Below, piece after piece: positions 45,242 through 53,109 of a stretch of 64,000 bases of DNA. Below the pieces are notes generated by a model. The model did no database searches. It was not told where the DNA came from and was given only the letters and a program-made list of their open reading frames with translations. Every line of letters begins with the position of its first letter. Position 1 is the first letter of the stretch. Source of the stretch: Sphingobium sp. WTD-1 (GTDB taxonomy: Bacteria > Pseudomonadota > Alphaproteobacteria > Sphingomonadales > Sphingomonadaceae). The position numbers and the translations under genes are program-made. The stretch is from positions 124,001 through 188,000 of the forward strand of contig NZ_CP119128.1 of NCBI RefSeq assembly GCF_030128825.1, in the 5' to 3' direction.

Positions 45242-45283
45242 CCTCCCCCCATTCCCGACATCACGAAATCAGGAGCTTTCATC

Positions 45284-47107
45284 ATGGCTATCATCACCCC
45301 CAAGCTGTCGCAGCTTCGTCTTTCCCCGCTCAACCAGCGCCGCATCAAGCCTTCCGCTATCGACTCCATGGCCGACGATATTCACGCGCACGGCCTGTTG
45401 CAGAACCTTGTCGCCTATGAGGAAGACGGCCTGTTCTGGGTCTTTGCAGGCGGGCGTCGCTATCGGGCCTTAAAGGAACTGGTGAAGCGCAAGAAGGTCA
45501 GGAACAGCGACCTGATCCCCGTCGAGGTCCGCACCAAGGAAGAAGCCATCGAACTGTCGCTGGCAGAGAACTTCCAGCGCGAGGACATGCACCCGGCAGA
45601 CAGCATCCGTGCTTTTGCGGCCCTGCGCGAAACCGGCATGGACGCCGAGGAAATCGCTGCCCGCTTCGGTCAGGCCGTCAGCTTCGTGTATAAGATGCTA
45701 CGCCTTTCCGCGCTGGCCCCGGCGCTGATCGACCTGATCGCCAAGGATCAATTGTCGCTCGAAGCAGCGCGCGCGCTCACCCTTACCGACGATCATGATT
45801 TTCAGGTGAAGGTCTGCAAGGCGGCAAACGGCCATGCCCACACCATTCGCCGGATGCTCACGACCGAGAAGGTCGAGACGACCAGCGGCCTGTTCCTGTT
45901 CGTCGGGCGGGAAGCCTATGAGGCCAAGGGCGGCACGATCACCGTGGACCTGTTCAGCCAAGGCGATGAAGGTTTTGCCGACACTCCCGAACTGGTGGAG
46001 GAACTGGCAGAGGAAAAGCTGGAAAGCATCGCTGCGGAATATCGCAGCATCGGGTGGTATGAGGTGTGCGCTGGGATCGCCTACCCTCACAACCTCTACA
46101 TGAAGGGAAGCATGTATCCCGCTACCCGCGAACCGACCGAGGCTGAAAGCGAGCGCCTTGCCGCCCTCGCCGCCGAGATCGAGGCCATTGCCGACGATGA
46201 AGGCGAGGACAGCGAACGGATCGAACCGCTGGTGGACGAGCAGGACGCGATCATGGAAAGCCAGCGGGTCTTCACGCCCGAGCAGATCGCCGTTGGCGGT
46301 GTGGCGCTGTGGATTTCGCGGGATGGGACGCTGGGCAAGAGCATCTACCGGGCCAAGGCCGAACCCAAGCCCAAGAGCAGCCATGACGGTCCCGCGCCCC
46401 TCTACAGCAATGCCCTGTTCGCGGACCTGTCGCGCATCAAGACCCGGATCGTTCAGGAAGCGGTTGCCGCAGACCCGGCGCTGGCGCTCGACATCATGCT
46501 CGACAGCCTCGCAGGCCAGTTGCTGCATGGCGCACACAGCTATCAGATGGCGGCAGAAGTGCAGGCCAAGATGGTCCCCACCGATGTGGCCGACGAATTG
46601 ATGGCAACCAGCGATGTGCAGGCCGTCGAGGAAGTCATGGCGACTCGCTTTGCTGCTATCCCTGAACAGGGCCGCTTCGAGGCGATCCGGGCCATGTCGG
46701 GCGACGACAAGATGGCGCTGCTGGCGGGCCTTGTTGCGATGACGGTGGACGGCACCGTGTTTTCAGGTGGCTCTCCCGGTCAGCGGCATCACCAGTTCGA
46801 GCAGATCGCCCGCGCCAGCAGCGTGGACATCGCGGCGCGGTGGAAGGCCCCCATCGCCCTGTTCGACAAGATGCGCCGTGCCGCTCTGATCGATGTGCTG
46901 CGCGAGGAAGTGGGCGCACCCAGCGCGGAGAACTGCGCCACGATCAAGAAGAAGGCGGACCTTGCCGTCAACGTCGCGGAGCGCCTGCCCGCTGGGTGGC
47001 TTCCCGCTCCCATGAAGATCGGGGCGTTCGATCAGGCCGATACCGGCATGGATCCGGACAGCGCCATGATGGACGAAGAGGATATGACCGAAAACGAAGA
47101 CGCCTGA
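45284..47107 (+). CDS. ParB/RepB-like protein
   Basis: A 607-residue protein. The N-terminal ParB/sulfiredoxin domain shows LSPLNQRRIKPSAIDSMADDI, the CTP-binding motif AGGRRYRAL and LAENFQREDMHPADSI. A central helix-turn-helix region follows (EIAARFGQAVSFVYKMLRLSAL, about residues 125-150). The C-terminal 400 residues are acidic and unlike classical ParB (usually ~300 residues), and no parA gene is nearby. Such long orphan ParB-like proteins are typical of conjugative-plasmid leading regions, where they act in transcription or defence evasion rather than segregation. Confidence 0.88.
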   Translation: MAIITPKLSQLRLSPLNQRRIKPSAIDSMADDIHAHGLLQNLVAYEEDGLFWVFAGGRRYRALKELVKRKKVRNSDLIPVEVRTKEEAIELSLAENFQREDMHPADSIRAFAALRETGMDAEEIAARFGQAVSFVYKMLRLSALAPALIDLIAKDQLSLEAARALTLTDDHDFQVKVCKAANGHAHTIRRMLTTEKVETTSGLFLFVGREAYEAKGGTITVDLFSQGDEGFADTPELVEELAEEKLESIAAEYRSIGWYEVCAGIAYPHNLYMKGSMYPATREPTEAESERLAALAAEIEAIADDEGEDSERIEPLVDEQDAIMESQRVFTPEQIAVGGVALWISRDGTLGKSIYRAKAEPKPKSSHDGPAPLYSNALFADLSRIKTRIVQEAVAADPALALDIMLDSLAGQLLHGAHSYQMAAEVQAKMVPTDVADELMATSDVQAVEEVMATRFAAIPEQGRFEAIRAMSGDDKMALLAGLVAMTVDGTVFSGGSPGQRHHQFEQIARASSVDIAARWKAPIALFDKMRRAALIDVLREEVGAPSAENCATIKKKADLAVNVAERLPAGWLPAPMKIGAFDQADTGMDPDSAMMDEEDMTENEDA

Positions 47108-47113
47108 CGGATT

Positions 47114-47140
47114 GGGGGCTGGTGGGAACCAGCCCCCTTT
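47114..47140 (+). terminator. Rho-independent terminator after the ParB-like gene
   Basis: A perfect 10-bp stem GGGGGCTGGT/ACCAGCCCCC with a 4-base loop, followed by TTTCTT, seven bases after the stop codon. Confidence 0.9.
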
Positions 47141-47183
47141 CTTCCCATTCCGCGATGCGGTGCGTGGTGGCCCGTCGCCCCCG

Positions 47184-47270
47184 GCGCGCCCGCCCTGCCA
47201 CGGCAGGACGGGCGCGCTCGCCGTTCCTGGCGGAACCGCTCGGCGCCGCGCGACCAAGGCCGCGCGGCGC
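47184..47270. other. Two strong GC-rich hairpins in tandem
   Basis: 47184-47217: 16-bp arms with one mismatch around a 2-base AC loop (GCGCGCCCGCCCTGCC). 47243-47270: perfect 10-bp arms (GCGCCGCGCG) around an 8-base loop. They fill the 250-base gap between the ParB-like and DUF2971 genes after the terminator. Neither has a T-run. A single-strand origin, ssDNA promoter or part of a transfer origin are possible. Confidence 0.6.
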
Positions 47271-47357
47271 TGGGGCGACTGCGTCGCGTTTCAAAGTGCC
47301 TTTTCGACTTCCAAACCGCCGCATACACCCAAGGATACCCCTTGGAGCGATTGGTAA

Positions 47358-48392
47358 ATGCCGGAAGATCCCGATGTCCCAGAGCCACTGCGCAAGCTGC
47401 TGGCCATCTTGTACCAGAATAACGATCGCCGAACCGCAGAGCTGAGGGCGAGCGGGCGAAAATTCGCGCATTACACCACAGCGGAAAACGCGCTGAATAT
47501 TTTGTCCGGTCGCTCGCTGTGGCTGCGCAACGCCGCAGTCATGAACGACCATTCGGAAATCGAGCATGGGCGCGGTATCCTCGATCGGTTGCTGGCCATA
47601 GAGGCACCACTCGGCCGCGACTTTTTCGGTGCTTTGGATGCGGTGCATGACGGAATTTCCAACACGATCCGCGGCCGATACTACCAGGAAGCCCATAGCG
47701 CCCGCGATCTGACCTACATGACGTCGCTTTGCGAGCATGATGCGGATGATTGGCTTGGGCAGCTTTCGATGTGGCGGGCGTATGGCGGCGCGCGCGCCAG
47801 CGTGGCACTGGTGTTCAATCCCGAGGTTATTTTTGACCCTTCGGTTCACCTCAATGTCTCGGCCTCCCCCGTGCACTATGGGGATGATGCAAGCGTCGCT
47901 GCTGAACTTGCTGACCTAATTGCGGGCTTGAGGGCCGACCCTGAAGCGATTGCGGCGGTTGATCCATGGATGGTCGCCCATGTCGTGTCTGGCGCGCTCC
48001 ATTACGCGCTGCTGTCGATCAAGCATCGCGGGTTCCGAGAGGAGCGGGAATGGCGCATATTGGCGCGCGCCGACGAACTGCCCCCCAACGGCCCGGTAAA
48101 GCGCGAGGTCAAATCGATCGGAGGTATCCCGCAGCTTGTTCACGTGCTCCCGCTGCACGGGCACGGCAGCCCTCTCCCTTGCAACGAGGTACAGTTCCAC
48201 CATGGGATGGAAGCTGATGAGGTGATGTTCCTCCCGCAATTTTCATGGGACAGGCTGATCGACCGCATCATCGTTGGCCCTTCGCTTTTCCCCGAAACCG
48301 TCAAGGCTGCGATCGAGGAGCAACTGAAGCTCGACGGCGTGAACCGATGGGACCAGCTGGTGGAACTGAGCGAGATACCGCTGCGGGTGTAA
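47358..48392 (+). CDS. DUF2971 protein
   Basis: A 344-residue protein with the DUF2971 pattern: FAHYTTAENALNILSGRSLWLRNAAVMND, then TYMTSLCEHDADDWLGQLSMWRAYG and later HRGFREEREWRI. The family's function is not proven, but its members are frequent in phage-defence neighbourhoods. It is followed 42 bases later by a CoiA-like gene and the two may work together. Confidence 0.82.
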   Translation: MPEDPDVPEPLRKLLAILYQNNDRRTAELRASGRKFAHYTTAENALNILSGRSLWLRNAAVMNDHSEIEHGRGILDRLLAIEAPLGRDFFGALDAVHDGISNTIRGRYYQEAHSARDLTYMTSLCEHDADDWLGQLSMWRAYGGARASVALVFNPEVIFDPSVHLNVSASPVHYGDDASVAAELADLIAGLRADPEAIAAVDPWMVAHVVSGALHYALLSIKHRGFREEREWRILARADELPPNGPVKREVKSIGGIPQLVHVLPLHGHGSPLPCNEVQFHHGMEADEVMFLPQFSWDRLIDRIIVGPSLFPETVKAAIEEQLKLDGVNRWDQLVELSEIPLRV

Positions 48393-48434
48393 CGGGACCG
48401 ATGATGTCGGTGCGCAATTGCCGAAGGATGTGAG

Positions 48435-49130
48435 ATGGGATCGTTCGCGCTTGACGCCCAGGGAAGCCCGATCATTGCAATGGATGTCCCCTCTACCGTC
48501 TGGGAGAGCTGGAAAGGCAGCGGTACGGCGCTCGGGTTTACGATGGCGTGCTGTGGGTCAACAGCCGTGCCGAAAACCAGCCTTACCGGGCTACAGTTCT
48601 ATGCTCACCACAGCGATGAATGTGCGACGGCACCGGAGACGATCTGGCACCGTCAAGCCAAGGCCCTGATTGTCGATGCAATGCGCCAACTCGGCATGGA
48701 GTGCGCCGAAGAGGTCATGGAGAATGGCGCTCGCCCCTGGAAAGCCGATATTCTCGTCCACCACGGAACGCGACGATTGGCCATAGAAATCCAGCATTCC
48801 TACCAGCATTTGCGCGACTATCTGCGACGGCAGGATCGGTATGCTTCCGCAGGGGTAGATTGCATCTGGGTGCTGCCAGCGGAGCGTTACCTGGCTCTAG
48901 CGAAGGTTACAAGGCGCAAGCGGATCAAAGAAGAGTTCGGAGGCAAGTTTCCTGCGTGTGGGCATATTGGCCCTTGTCTTCCTAGCTTGCCAGTCGTGAT
49001 GCTGCGTGATCCTGCCGCGCGCGAGATCGGGGGCGCATCCCTGCTAGCACCGCTCGATACATGGTGTCGCGCACTCATCGAGCGGCATTTTGTTTGGACC
49101 GATGGCACTTGGATCATTGCCGAGGGCTGA
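48435..49130 (+). CDS. CoiA-like competence/nuclease-fold protein
   Basis: A 231-residue protein. The middle shows the CoiA-like pattern: HHSDECATAPET then WHRQAKALIVDAMRQLG, WKADILVHHGTRRLAIEIQHS with the D...E-x-Q signature of a restriction-endonuclease-like core, and RYASAGVDCIWVLP. CoiA proteins act on incoming single-stranded DNA during transformation. In a conjugative leading region a role on transferred DNA or in defence is plausible but unproven. Confidence 0.78.
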   Translation: MGSFALDAQGSPIIAMDVPSTVWESWKGSGTALGFTMACCGSTAVPKTSLTGLQFYAHHSDECATAPETIWHRQAKALIVDAMRQLGMECAEEVMENGARPWKADILVHHGTRRLAIEIQHSYQHLRDYLRRQDRYASAGVDCIWVLPAERYLALAKVTRRKRIKEEFGGKFPACGHIGPCLPSLPVVMLRDPAAREIGGASLLAPLDTWCRALIERHFVWTDGTWIIAEG

Positions 49131-49150
49131 CGCTTCACAATCAAGGTTTC

Positions 49151-49272
49151 GGGCGCGACCCTGCCGGGCACGGCTCTATCGGCGCTGCTGGCGCCGACCG
49201 AGCCACCGTACCGGCGTCTCGTCCCATTTGGGTCACGATCCCCGCGTGAAGAAGTGTGCCACATGGCACACC
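49151..49272 (+). repeat. 122-bp repeat B with 16-bp palindrome
   Basis: The second copy of the repeat at 44604-44728. The palindrome reads TGTGCCACATGGCACA at 49255-49270. It ends just before the XRE promoter. Confidence 0.88.
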
Positions 49273-49289
49273 CCATAAAACGCGTGAAC

Positions 49290-49340
49290 GAGTAACCATA
49301 GGTTACTTTTACCTTGACTTATGTGTAACCATGGGTTACA
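49290..49340 (+). promoter_or_regulatory. XRE-gene promoter with two operators
   Basis: A -35 TTGACT (49312-49317) and a -10 TACAAT (49335-49340) are exactly 17 bases apart. Operator 1 (GTAACC-ATA-GGTTAC, 49290-49304) lies upstream of the -35. Operator 2 (TGTAACC-ATG-GGTTACA, 49322-49338) fills the spacer and covers the -10. This is a textbook autorepression layout for the HTH gene that follows. Confidence 0.88.
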
Positions 49341-49367
49341 ATTATGGGCACATAAGAGAGGAAAATT

Positions 49368-49799
49368 ATGAAACCAGATGAATTGAAGGCCCTGCGCAAA
49401 GGCACAGGATTGTCCCAACAGGGACTGGCGAACGAGTTGGGGGTGAGCCGCAAGTTCGTGAATGAAATGGAAAACGGTGCGCCTATCGACCAACGCACGC
49501 AGTTGGCCGTCCAAGCTCTCGCTCGCAAAATGAAGCTGATCTCCGATCTTTATTGGGTGGATGACAGCAATCGTGGCACGCACATTGTCATCCGTCGCAC
49601 GGAGCGAGAGCACGATCGGCCCAATGCGCTGTATTGGGGGCACTCCGAAATGATGCTTTACGGCGAGTTCGCGCATCGCAAGCATGCGGAACGATGGGCG
49701 CGTTCGCTGCGCGCGTCGGAAAATCCTCGCAATACCCGCACCCTGCGGCGTGCCCGCGCTAACGAGCAGGCCGAACGGGAAATCGCCGGTCAGGAGTGA
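49368..49799 (+). CDS. XRE-family HTH regulator
   Basis: A 143-residue protein with an N-terminal XRE helix-turn-helix (residues 5-55, LKALRKGTGLSQQGLANELGVSRKFVNEMENG). The C-terminal domain of unknown fold (RGTHIVIRRTEREHDRPNALYWGHSEMML) ends in a highly charged Arg/Glu tail. Two matching palindromes in its own promoter suggest autorepression. No toxin partner adjoins it. AGAGAGG precedes the ATG. Confidence 0.9.
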   Translation: MKPDELKALRKGTGLSQQGLANELGVSRKFVNEMENGAPIDQRTQLAVQALARKMKLISDLYWVDDSNRGTHIVIRRTEREHDRPNALYWGHSEMMLYGEFAHRKHAERWARSLRASENPRNTRTLRRARANEQAEREIAGQE

Positions 49800-49890
49800 T
49801 CGACCCGTAAACCCCTTGCTCAGCAGACGCACAGCGGTGCTGTGCGGCGTTTTCATCGCCGGTCTCGCCTTGGCGCGCCGCTGCGACAAG

Positions 49891-50116
49891 AGGGAACACC
49901 AAGGGCGCTGCCCTTCCGTTCCCGAACGACAATCGGTCGCCCGTGTAATCCGCCAAGCGCGGCACCCGACATCCTGACGGTATCGGCCGCGCTAGGGCGG
50001 CTCGCCCGCGCCAGCGACAGATTCTCGCTCTCCCTCCCCATCCCGTTCCTCGCCGGAACGGCAGGGTTGCCCGGCCCCACGGCCTTGCAGCCCATGCCAG
50101 ATGAAAGGAAAGCGAC
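49891..50116 (+). repeat. Long leader repeat, copy 3 (upstream of the DUF3768 gene)
   Basis: The third copy of the leader, 226 bases long. It lacks the first block and differs in the last 50 bases (CAGGGTTGCCCGGCCCCACG), but keeps GGGAACACCAAGGGC, CGGCCGCGCTAGGGCGGC and the CTCCCTCCCCATCCCGTTCC block. The 90 bases between the XRE stop and this copy hold nothing recognisable. Confidence 0.9.
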
Positions 50117-50503
50117 ATGCAGACCCCCGACCAGACCGAGACTATCCGCCGATTGAACGATGCGGCGCGTGCGATGCCTGGCGTTACCTGCCTTGCCAGT
50201 GCCACCCTCGGCTTTCAGGCCCTCCCCGCCGATGACCGTTCCGCCGCATTGGCGTTGATAGCGGGGTTCTCGAAATTCGACGACAACAATGACCCTTATG
50301 GTGAGCATGATTTCGGGGCGATTTTCCGTCTTGGATCGGGCGTCTGGACCCAAGATCGGCCCGAGGCCGATGAGGCGATTGCGATGACGGTTTTCTGGAA
50401 GATCGACTATTATGAGCCAAATCTGGCTTTTGGCAGCGATGCACCTTGGGATGAGCAACGCACCAAGCGCGTGCTGACGATTATGTTATCTAATGAATAC
50501 TGA
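50117..50503 (+). CDS. DUF3768 protein
   Basis: A 128-residue soluble protein with the DUF3768 pattern: FDDNNDPYGEHDFGAI, then VFWKIDYYE and a terminal TKRVLTIMLSNEY. It is a small protein common on alphaproteobacterial plasmids and has no proven role. It directly follows leader copy 3, which suggests early expression together with ardC and the ParB-like operon. Confidence 0.85.
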   Translation: MQTPDQTETIRRLNDAARAMPGVTCLASATLGFQALPADDRSAALALIAGFSKFDDNNDPYGEHDFGAIFRLGSGVWTQDRPEADEAIAMTVFWKIDYYEPNLAFGSDAPWDEQRTKRVLTIMLSNEY

Positions 50504-50518
50504 AACTTATGCCTTTTG

Positions 50519-50559
50519 TTGCGCTGCCGGGAGATGGTTAAAATCTTCCGGCTGCGCAA
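50519..50559. terminator. Long inverted repeat after the DUF3768 gene
   Basis: 17-base arms (TTGCGCTGCCGGGAGAT and its near-complement) around a 7-base loop, with two mismatches and no T-run after it. It may end the DUF3768 transcript or shape the vbhA leader. Confidence 0.55.
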
Positions 50560-50630
50560 CCGTTAAGCCAAGTGATTTGTTGAGGAATCACGACAAGAAG
50601 AGTAACGTTATCGGGGAAGGATGAGCGGGG

Positions 50631-50888
50631 ATGGCGCAGATCGATCTTGAGGTATTTCGCGAGCATGTTCGGCGCATGGACTTCGAGCGTGGCACGCCTG
50701 AGCAGATTGCGTTCTGGCGGGAAGACATCGCCGACGCACGCGCCAATCTGGTTATCGAGAACATGGCCCCAACCGATGAGGATGATGCCATGTTCGCCAT
50801 AATGCTCGACGAGGGCGTTCCGCCCTCGCTGATGGCCTCGATCATTCTCGGCCTCTACACGCCGGGAACGCACTCTGTTGCAGGCTGA
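50631..50888 (+). CDS. vbhA: VbhA-like Fic antitoxin
   Basis: An 85-residue acidic, helical protein directly upstream of a Fic toxin gene (2-base gap), the usual antitoxin/toxin order. VbhA antitoxins inhibit Fic AMP-transferases through a helix with the (S/T)xxxE(G/N) motif. Here the best match is NLVIEN (residues 39-44), where the Glu and Asn are kept but the first residue is Asn. The rest (MAPTDEDDAMFAIMLDEGVP) also resembles the VbhA C-terminus. Confidence 0.82.
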   Translation: MAQIDLEVFREHVRRMDFERGTPEQIAFWREDIADARANLVIENMAPTDEDDAMFAIMLDEGVPPSLMASIILGLYTPGTHSVAG

Positions 50889-50890
50889 CG

Positions 50891-52171
50891 GTGGCCGACG
50901 ACCCCTATACCTATCCTGACACCGACATCCTGCGGAACCGGCTTGGGATTACCGACGATGCCTTGCTCAACGAAGCAGAGCGCCGGTTGACGCTCGCGCG
51001 CGGCGCACACGCCGCGCGTCTTGTCTTTCCTGGTACGGCAGAAGGATACCGTGCCCTTCACCAGCACCTGTTCCAAGACCTGTATGACTGGGCAGGCGAG
51101 GACCGCACCGTCAGCATCGCCAAAGGCGGTTCCAGCTTTGCCGCGCCGCCCTACATCGCCCGCGAGCTGGATAAGCTGTTTGCAGACATGGCCGCGAGGA
51201 ATGGATTCCGTGGTCTTGCCCGCGACGAGTTTTTCGACAGCCTTGGCAATCACATCAACGAACTCAATGCCATTCATCCATTCCGCGAAGGCAATGGGCG
51301 CACGATGCGCCACCATGCGGTCCAGATCGCGCGGGAGGCTGGCCACCCCATTCGTATCGCATCAATCGACAAGACGCTGTGGATGGACGCCTCGCGTCAT
51401 GGCTTTCTGACCGGCGATCACCGCCCCATGACATCGGTTCTTGCGGCGGCTGCCGTTCAGCGGGAGGCCGCGCCAGAAGCGCGTATCGGTGCCCACGGTA
51501 TCGCGTTGCTGCCCCAGCGAGCGCCGCCAGCGGGACAGCGGTATCGCATGACTCTGAATAAGGTCCGTGAGGAGCTTGAGCGGTATCTTCCTGCTGCCCG
51601 ACAGCAAGCAGACGAACGCTTGCGCGCGCTGGCCGGACAGGACGCGGCGCCTGAAAAGATCGTCGCCGCGCGCACCGAACTTGCCTACGTCCGGCACGCC
51701 AAAGGTCCGGTCTATCAGTCGCACCTTCTGACCTATCTTGGTGTCCGCCAGGTCGATGCGGTCATTTCAGCCGAGCAGACGCCGCTGGAGCGCGTGCGAG
51801 AGATTGGGGCGGCTCTTGGGGTCCAGATCAATGGACAGCAGTCTGTGCAGCTTCAGCGGGCCGTCCGTGCGCTGGAGCGCCCGATCCTGCCCCCCGGTCA
51901 TGCGCCAGGACAAGAACGCCTTGCCGCCACATTCCTGAAAAACTCGGCCGAAGGAAATCTGGCCGATACCCGACTGGCGGCAGCGCAAGGCATCGTTGAC
52001 GCCGCCATGCAGACCGCTCGCGAGCGCGGGGAGAGCGCGAGGATGGTCACATCCATCGGTGAATCGACGCGCCAGCTTGTGGCGGAGCGTATCAGGAGCG
52101 GGAGCGCGCTGGACGCCGACCTTGGCAGTGGGCCTGCTCCCACCCCACCACCGAAGGATCGCAGCCGCTAG
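50891..52171 (+). CDS. vbhT: VbhT-like Fic-domain toxin
   Basis: A 426-residue protein starting at GTG. The Fic domain (about residues 40-200) has the full active-site motif HPFREGNGR at residues 129-137, so AMP transfer to a host target is predicted; the flap region FAAPPYIARELD is present too. The C-terminal ~210 residues are helical and charged (REELERYLPAARQQADERL, LADTRLAAAQGIVDAAM), ending in a basic KDRSR tail. In Bartonella VbhT this part is a BID domain that directs export by a VirB T4SS. I cannot prove a BID fold here. Confidence 0.88.
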   Translation: MADDPYTYPDTDILRNRLGITDDALLNEAERRLTLARGAHAARLVFPGTAEGYRALHQHLFQDLYDWAGEDRTVSIAKGGSSFAAPPYIARELDKLFADMAARNGFRGLARDEFFDSLGNHINELNAIHPFREGNGRTMRHHAVQIAREAGHPIRIASIDKTLWMDASRHGFLTGDHRPMTSVLAAAAVQREAAPEARIGAHGIALLPQRAPPAGQRYRMTLNKVREELERYLPAARQQADERLRALAGQDAAPEKIVAARTELAYVRHAKGPVYQSHLLTYLGVRQVDAVISAEQTPLERVREIGAALGVQINGQQSVQLQRAVRALERPILPPGHAPGQERLAATFLKNSAEGNLADTRLAAAQGIVDAAMQTARERGESARMVTSIGESTRQLVAERIRSGSALDADLGSGPAPTPPPKDRSR

Positions 52172-52225
52172 TCTGGCTATCGAACAGGCTTGTCAGAGCT
52201 GGCCGGTGGATGTCAGACTGCCCCC

Positions 52226-52492
52226 ATGCGTTATCCGGGAACCGTTATTTTCGCTCCAGAGAAATGGTTCATCGTTGTCTCCCATGACGAGGGCTTTACC
52301 CTCATCGAGATGGATGAGGACGAAACCGGTATCGTCACAGGTGATGTGCTGTACGCAAAATCTTGGCTCGGAGACGGCTCAAAGTCTTTGTCCTGCGGGA
52401 ACGTCATTCACCGGGGCCAATTTTGGGGATCGTATGATACCCGCACAGCTGCCATGCGAAAGGCCCTGCAATTCGTGACAAAGCAGGATTGA
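52226..52492 (+). CDS. Small protein of unknown function
   Basis: An 88-residue protein (MRYPGTVIFAPEKWFIVVSH) with alternating hydrophobic strands, an acidic DEDETG turn and a basic C-terminus. I do not recognise the family. It lies 54 bases after vbhT and ends five bases before the convergent SRAP remnant. The Met at 52226 is preferred because upstream codons do not resemble protein. Confidence 0.55.
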   Translation: MRYPGTVIFAPEKWFIVVSHDEGFTLIEMDEDETGIVTGDVLYAKSWLGDGSKSLSCGNVIHRGQFWGSYDTRTAAMRKALQFVTKQD

Positions 52493-52497
52493 GCGGC

Positions 52498-53037
52498 CTA
52501 CCGTTCATTCCTTCGCGTTGGGAAAACAGGACCGCGCACCGTCATCCGCTCAGCGTCATAGGGCTTCTGCAGGGCCACGATGTCGTCGTAGGTGCCATGC
52601 AGCCAGGTATCGATGTCCGCTGGTTCCAATATCGTGACCATCGCCTTGGGATGGATCGGGGCAACTAGGCTGTTCGGCTCACACGTAACCATCGTAAAGC
52701 CGTTACCTATCGCCGTCGGTTGCCAAAATCCCGCCACGGCAAAGACAGGCTGATCGGCCACGCCGAACCACATCTCGCCCTTCAGCGGCGGTTTCCCGTC
52801 GCCAAGATCATGCTTGTCAGGCGTGAACTCGCAGAACTCTGTGAGTGGTACGATACAGCGGCTTTCCGGCTTTTCGGCCAGCGTTCGCCATTGGGGATGA
52901 CCAAGTTGGCGCACGTTGGTCATAGGCCAGGCCGCCTTCCCGCCCAGAACGTCCCAGGCCATGACGTCCCACCCACGCTCGCCATCCTGTTCCCGGATGA
53001 CATAGCTGCGGGCTTTGGGCTGAGAACGGCGGAGCAA
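52498..53037 (-). pseudogene. SRAP-family (YedK-like) protein, N-terminus lost near the IS21 element
   Basis: The C-terminal ~180 residues of an SRAP protein, a DNA-protein-crosslink sensor for abasic sites in single-stranded DNA. It shows WDVMAWDVLGGKAAWPMTNVR, SRCIVPLTEFCEF, FAVAGFW and the late active-site part APIHPKAMVTIL. The catalytic Cys2 and the first strands are absent, because the frame runs into the IS21 left flank at about 53050-53110. Frames in that stretch are mixed, so the exact break is unclear. SRAP genes are common on conjugative elements. Confidence 0.75.
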
Positions 53038-53109
53038 TATTCGACCACGGTAGCGGCGGGATAGTCCTGCTGCGGGCGGCGTAAAAGTCGTCCACCTTGA
53101 AGCCTTTCT

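Noticed and set aside
45284..47107. Classical ParB partition system
   Set aside because: No parA gene and no repeated parS-like sites adjoin it, and the protein is twice the normal length; an orphan ParB-like role fits better.
41235..50116. CRISPR array
   Set aside because: The repeats are long, few and kilobases apart, with genes between them and no regular spacers.
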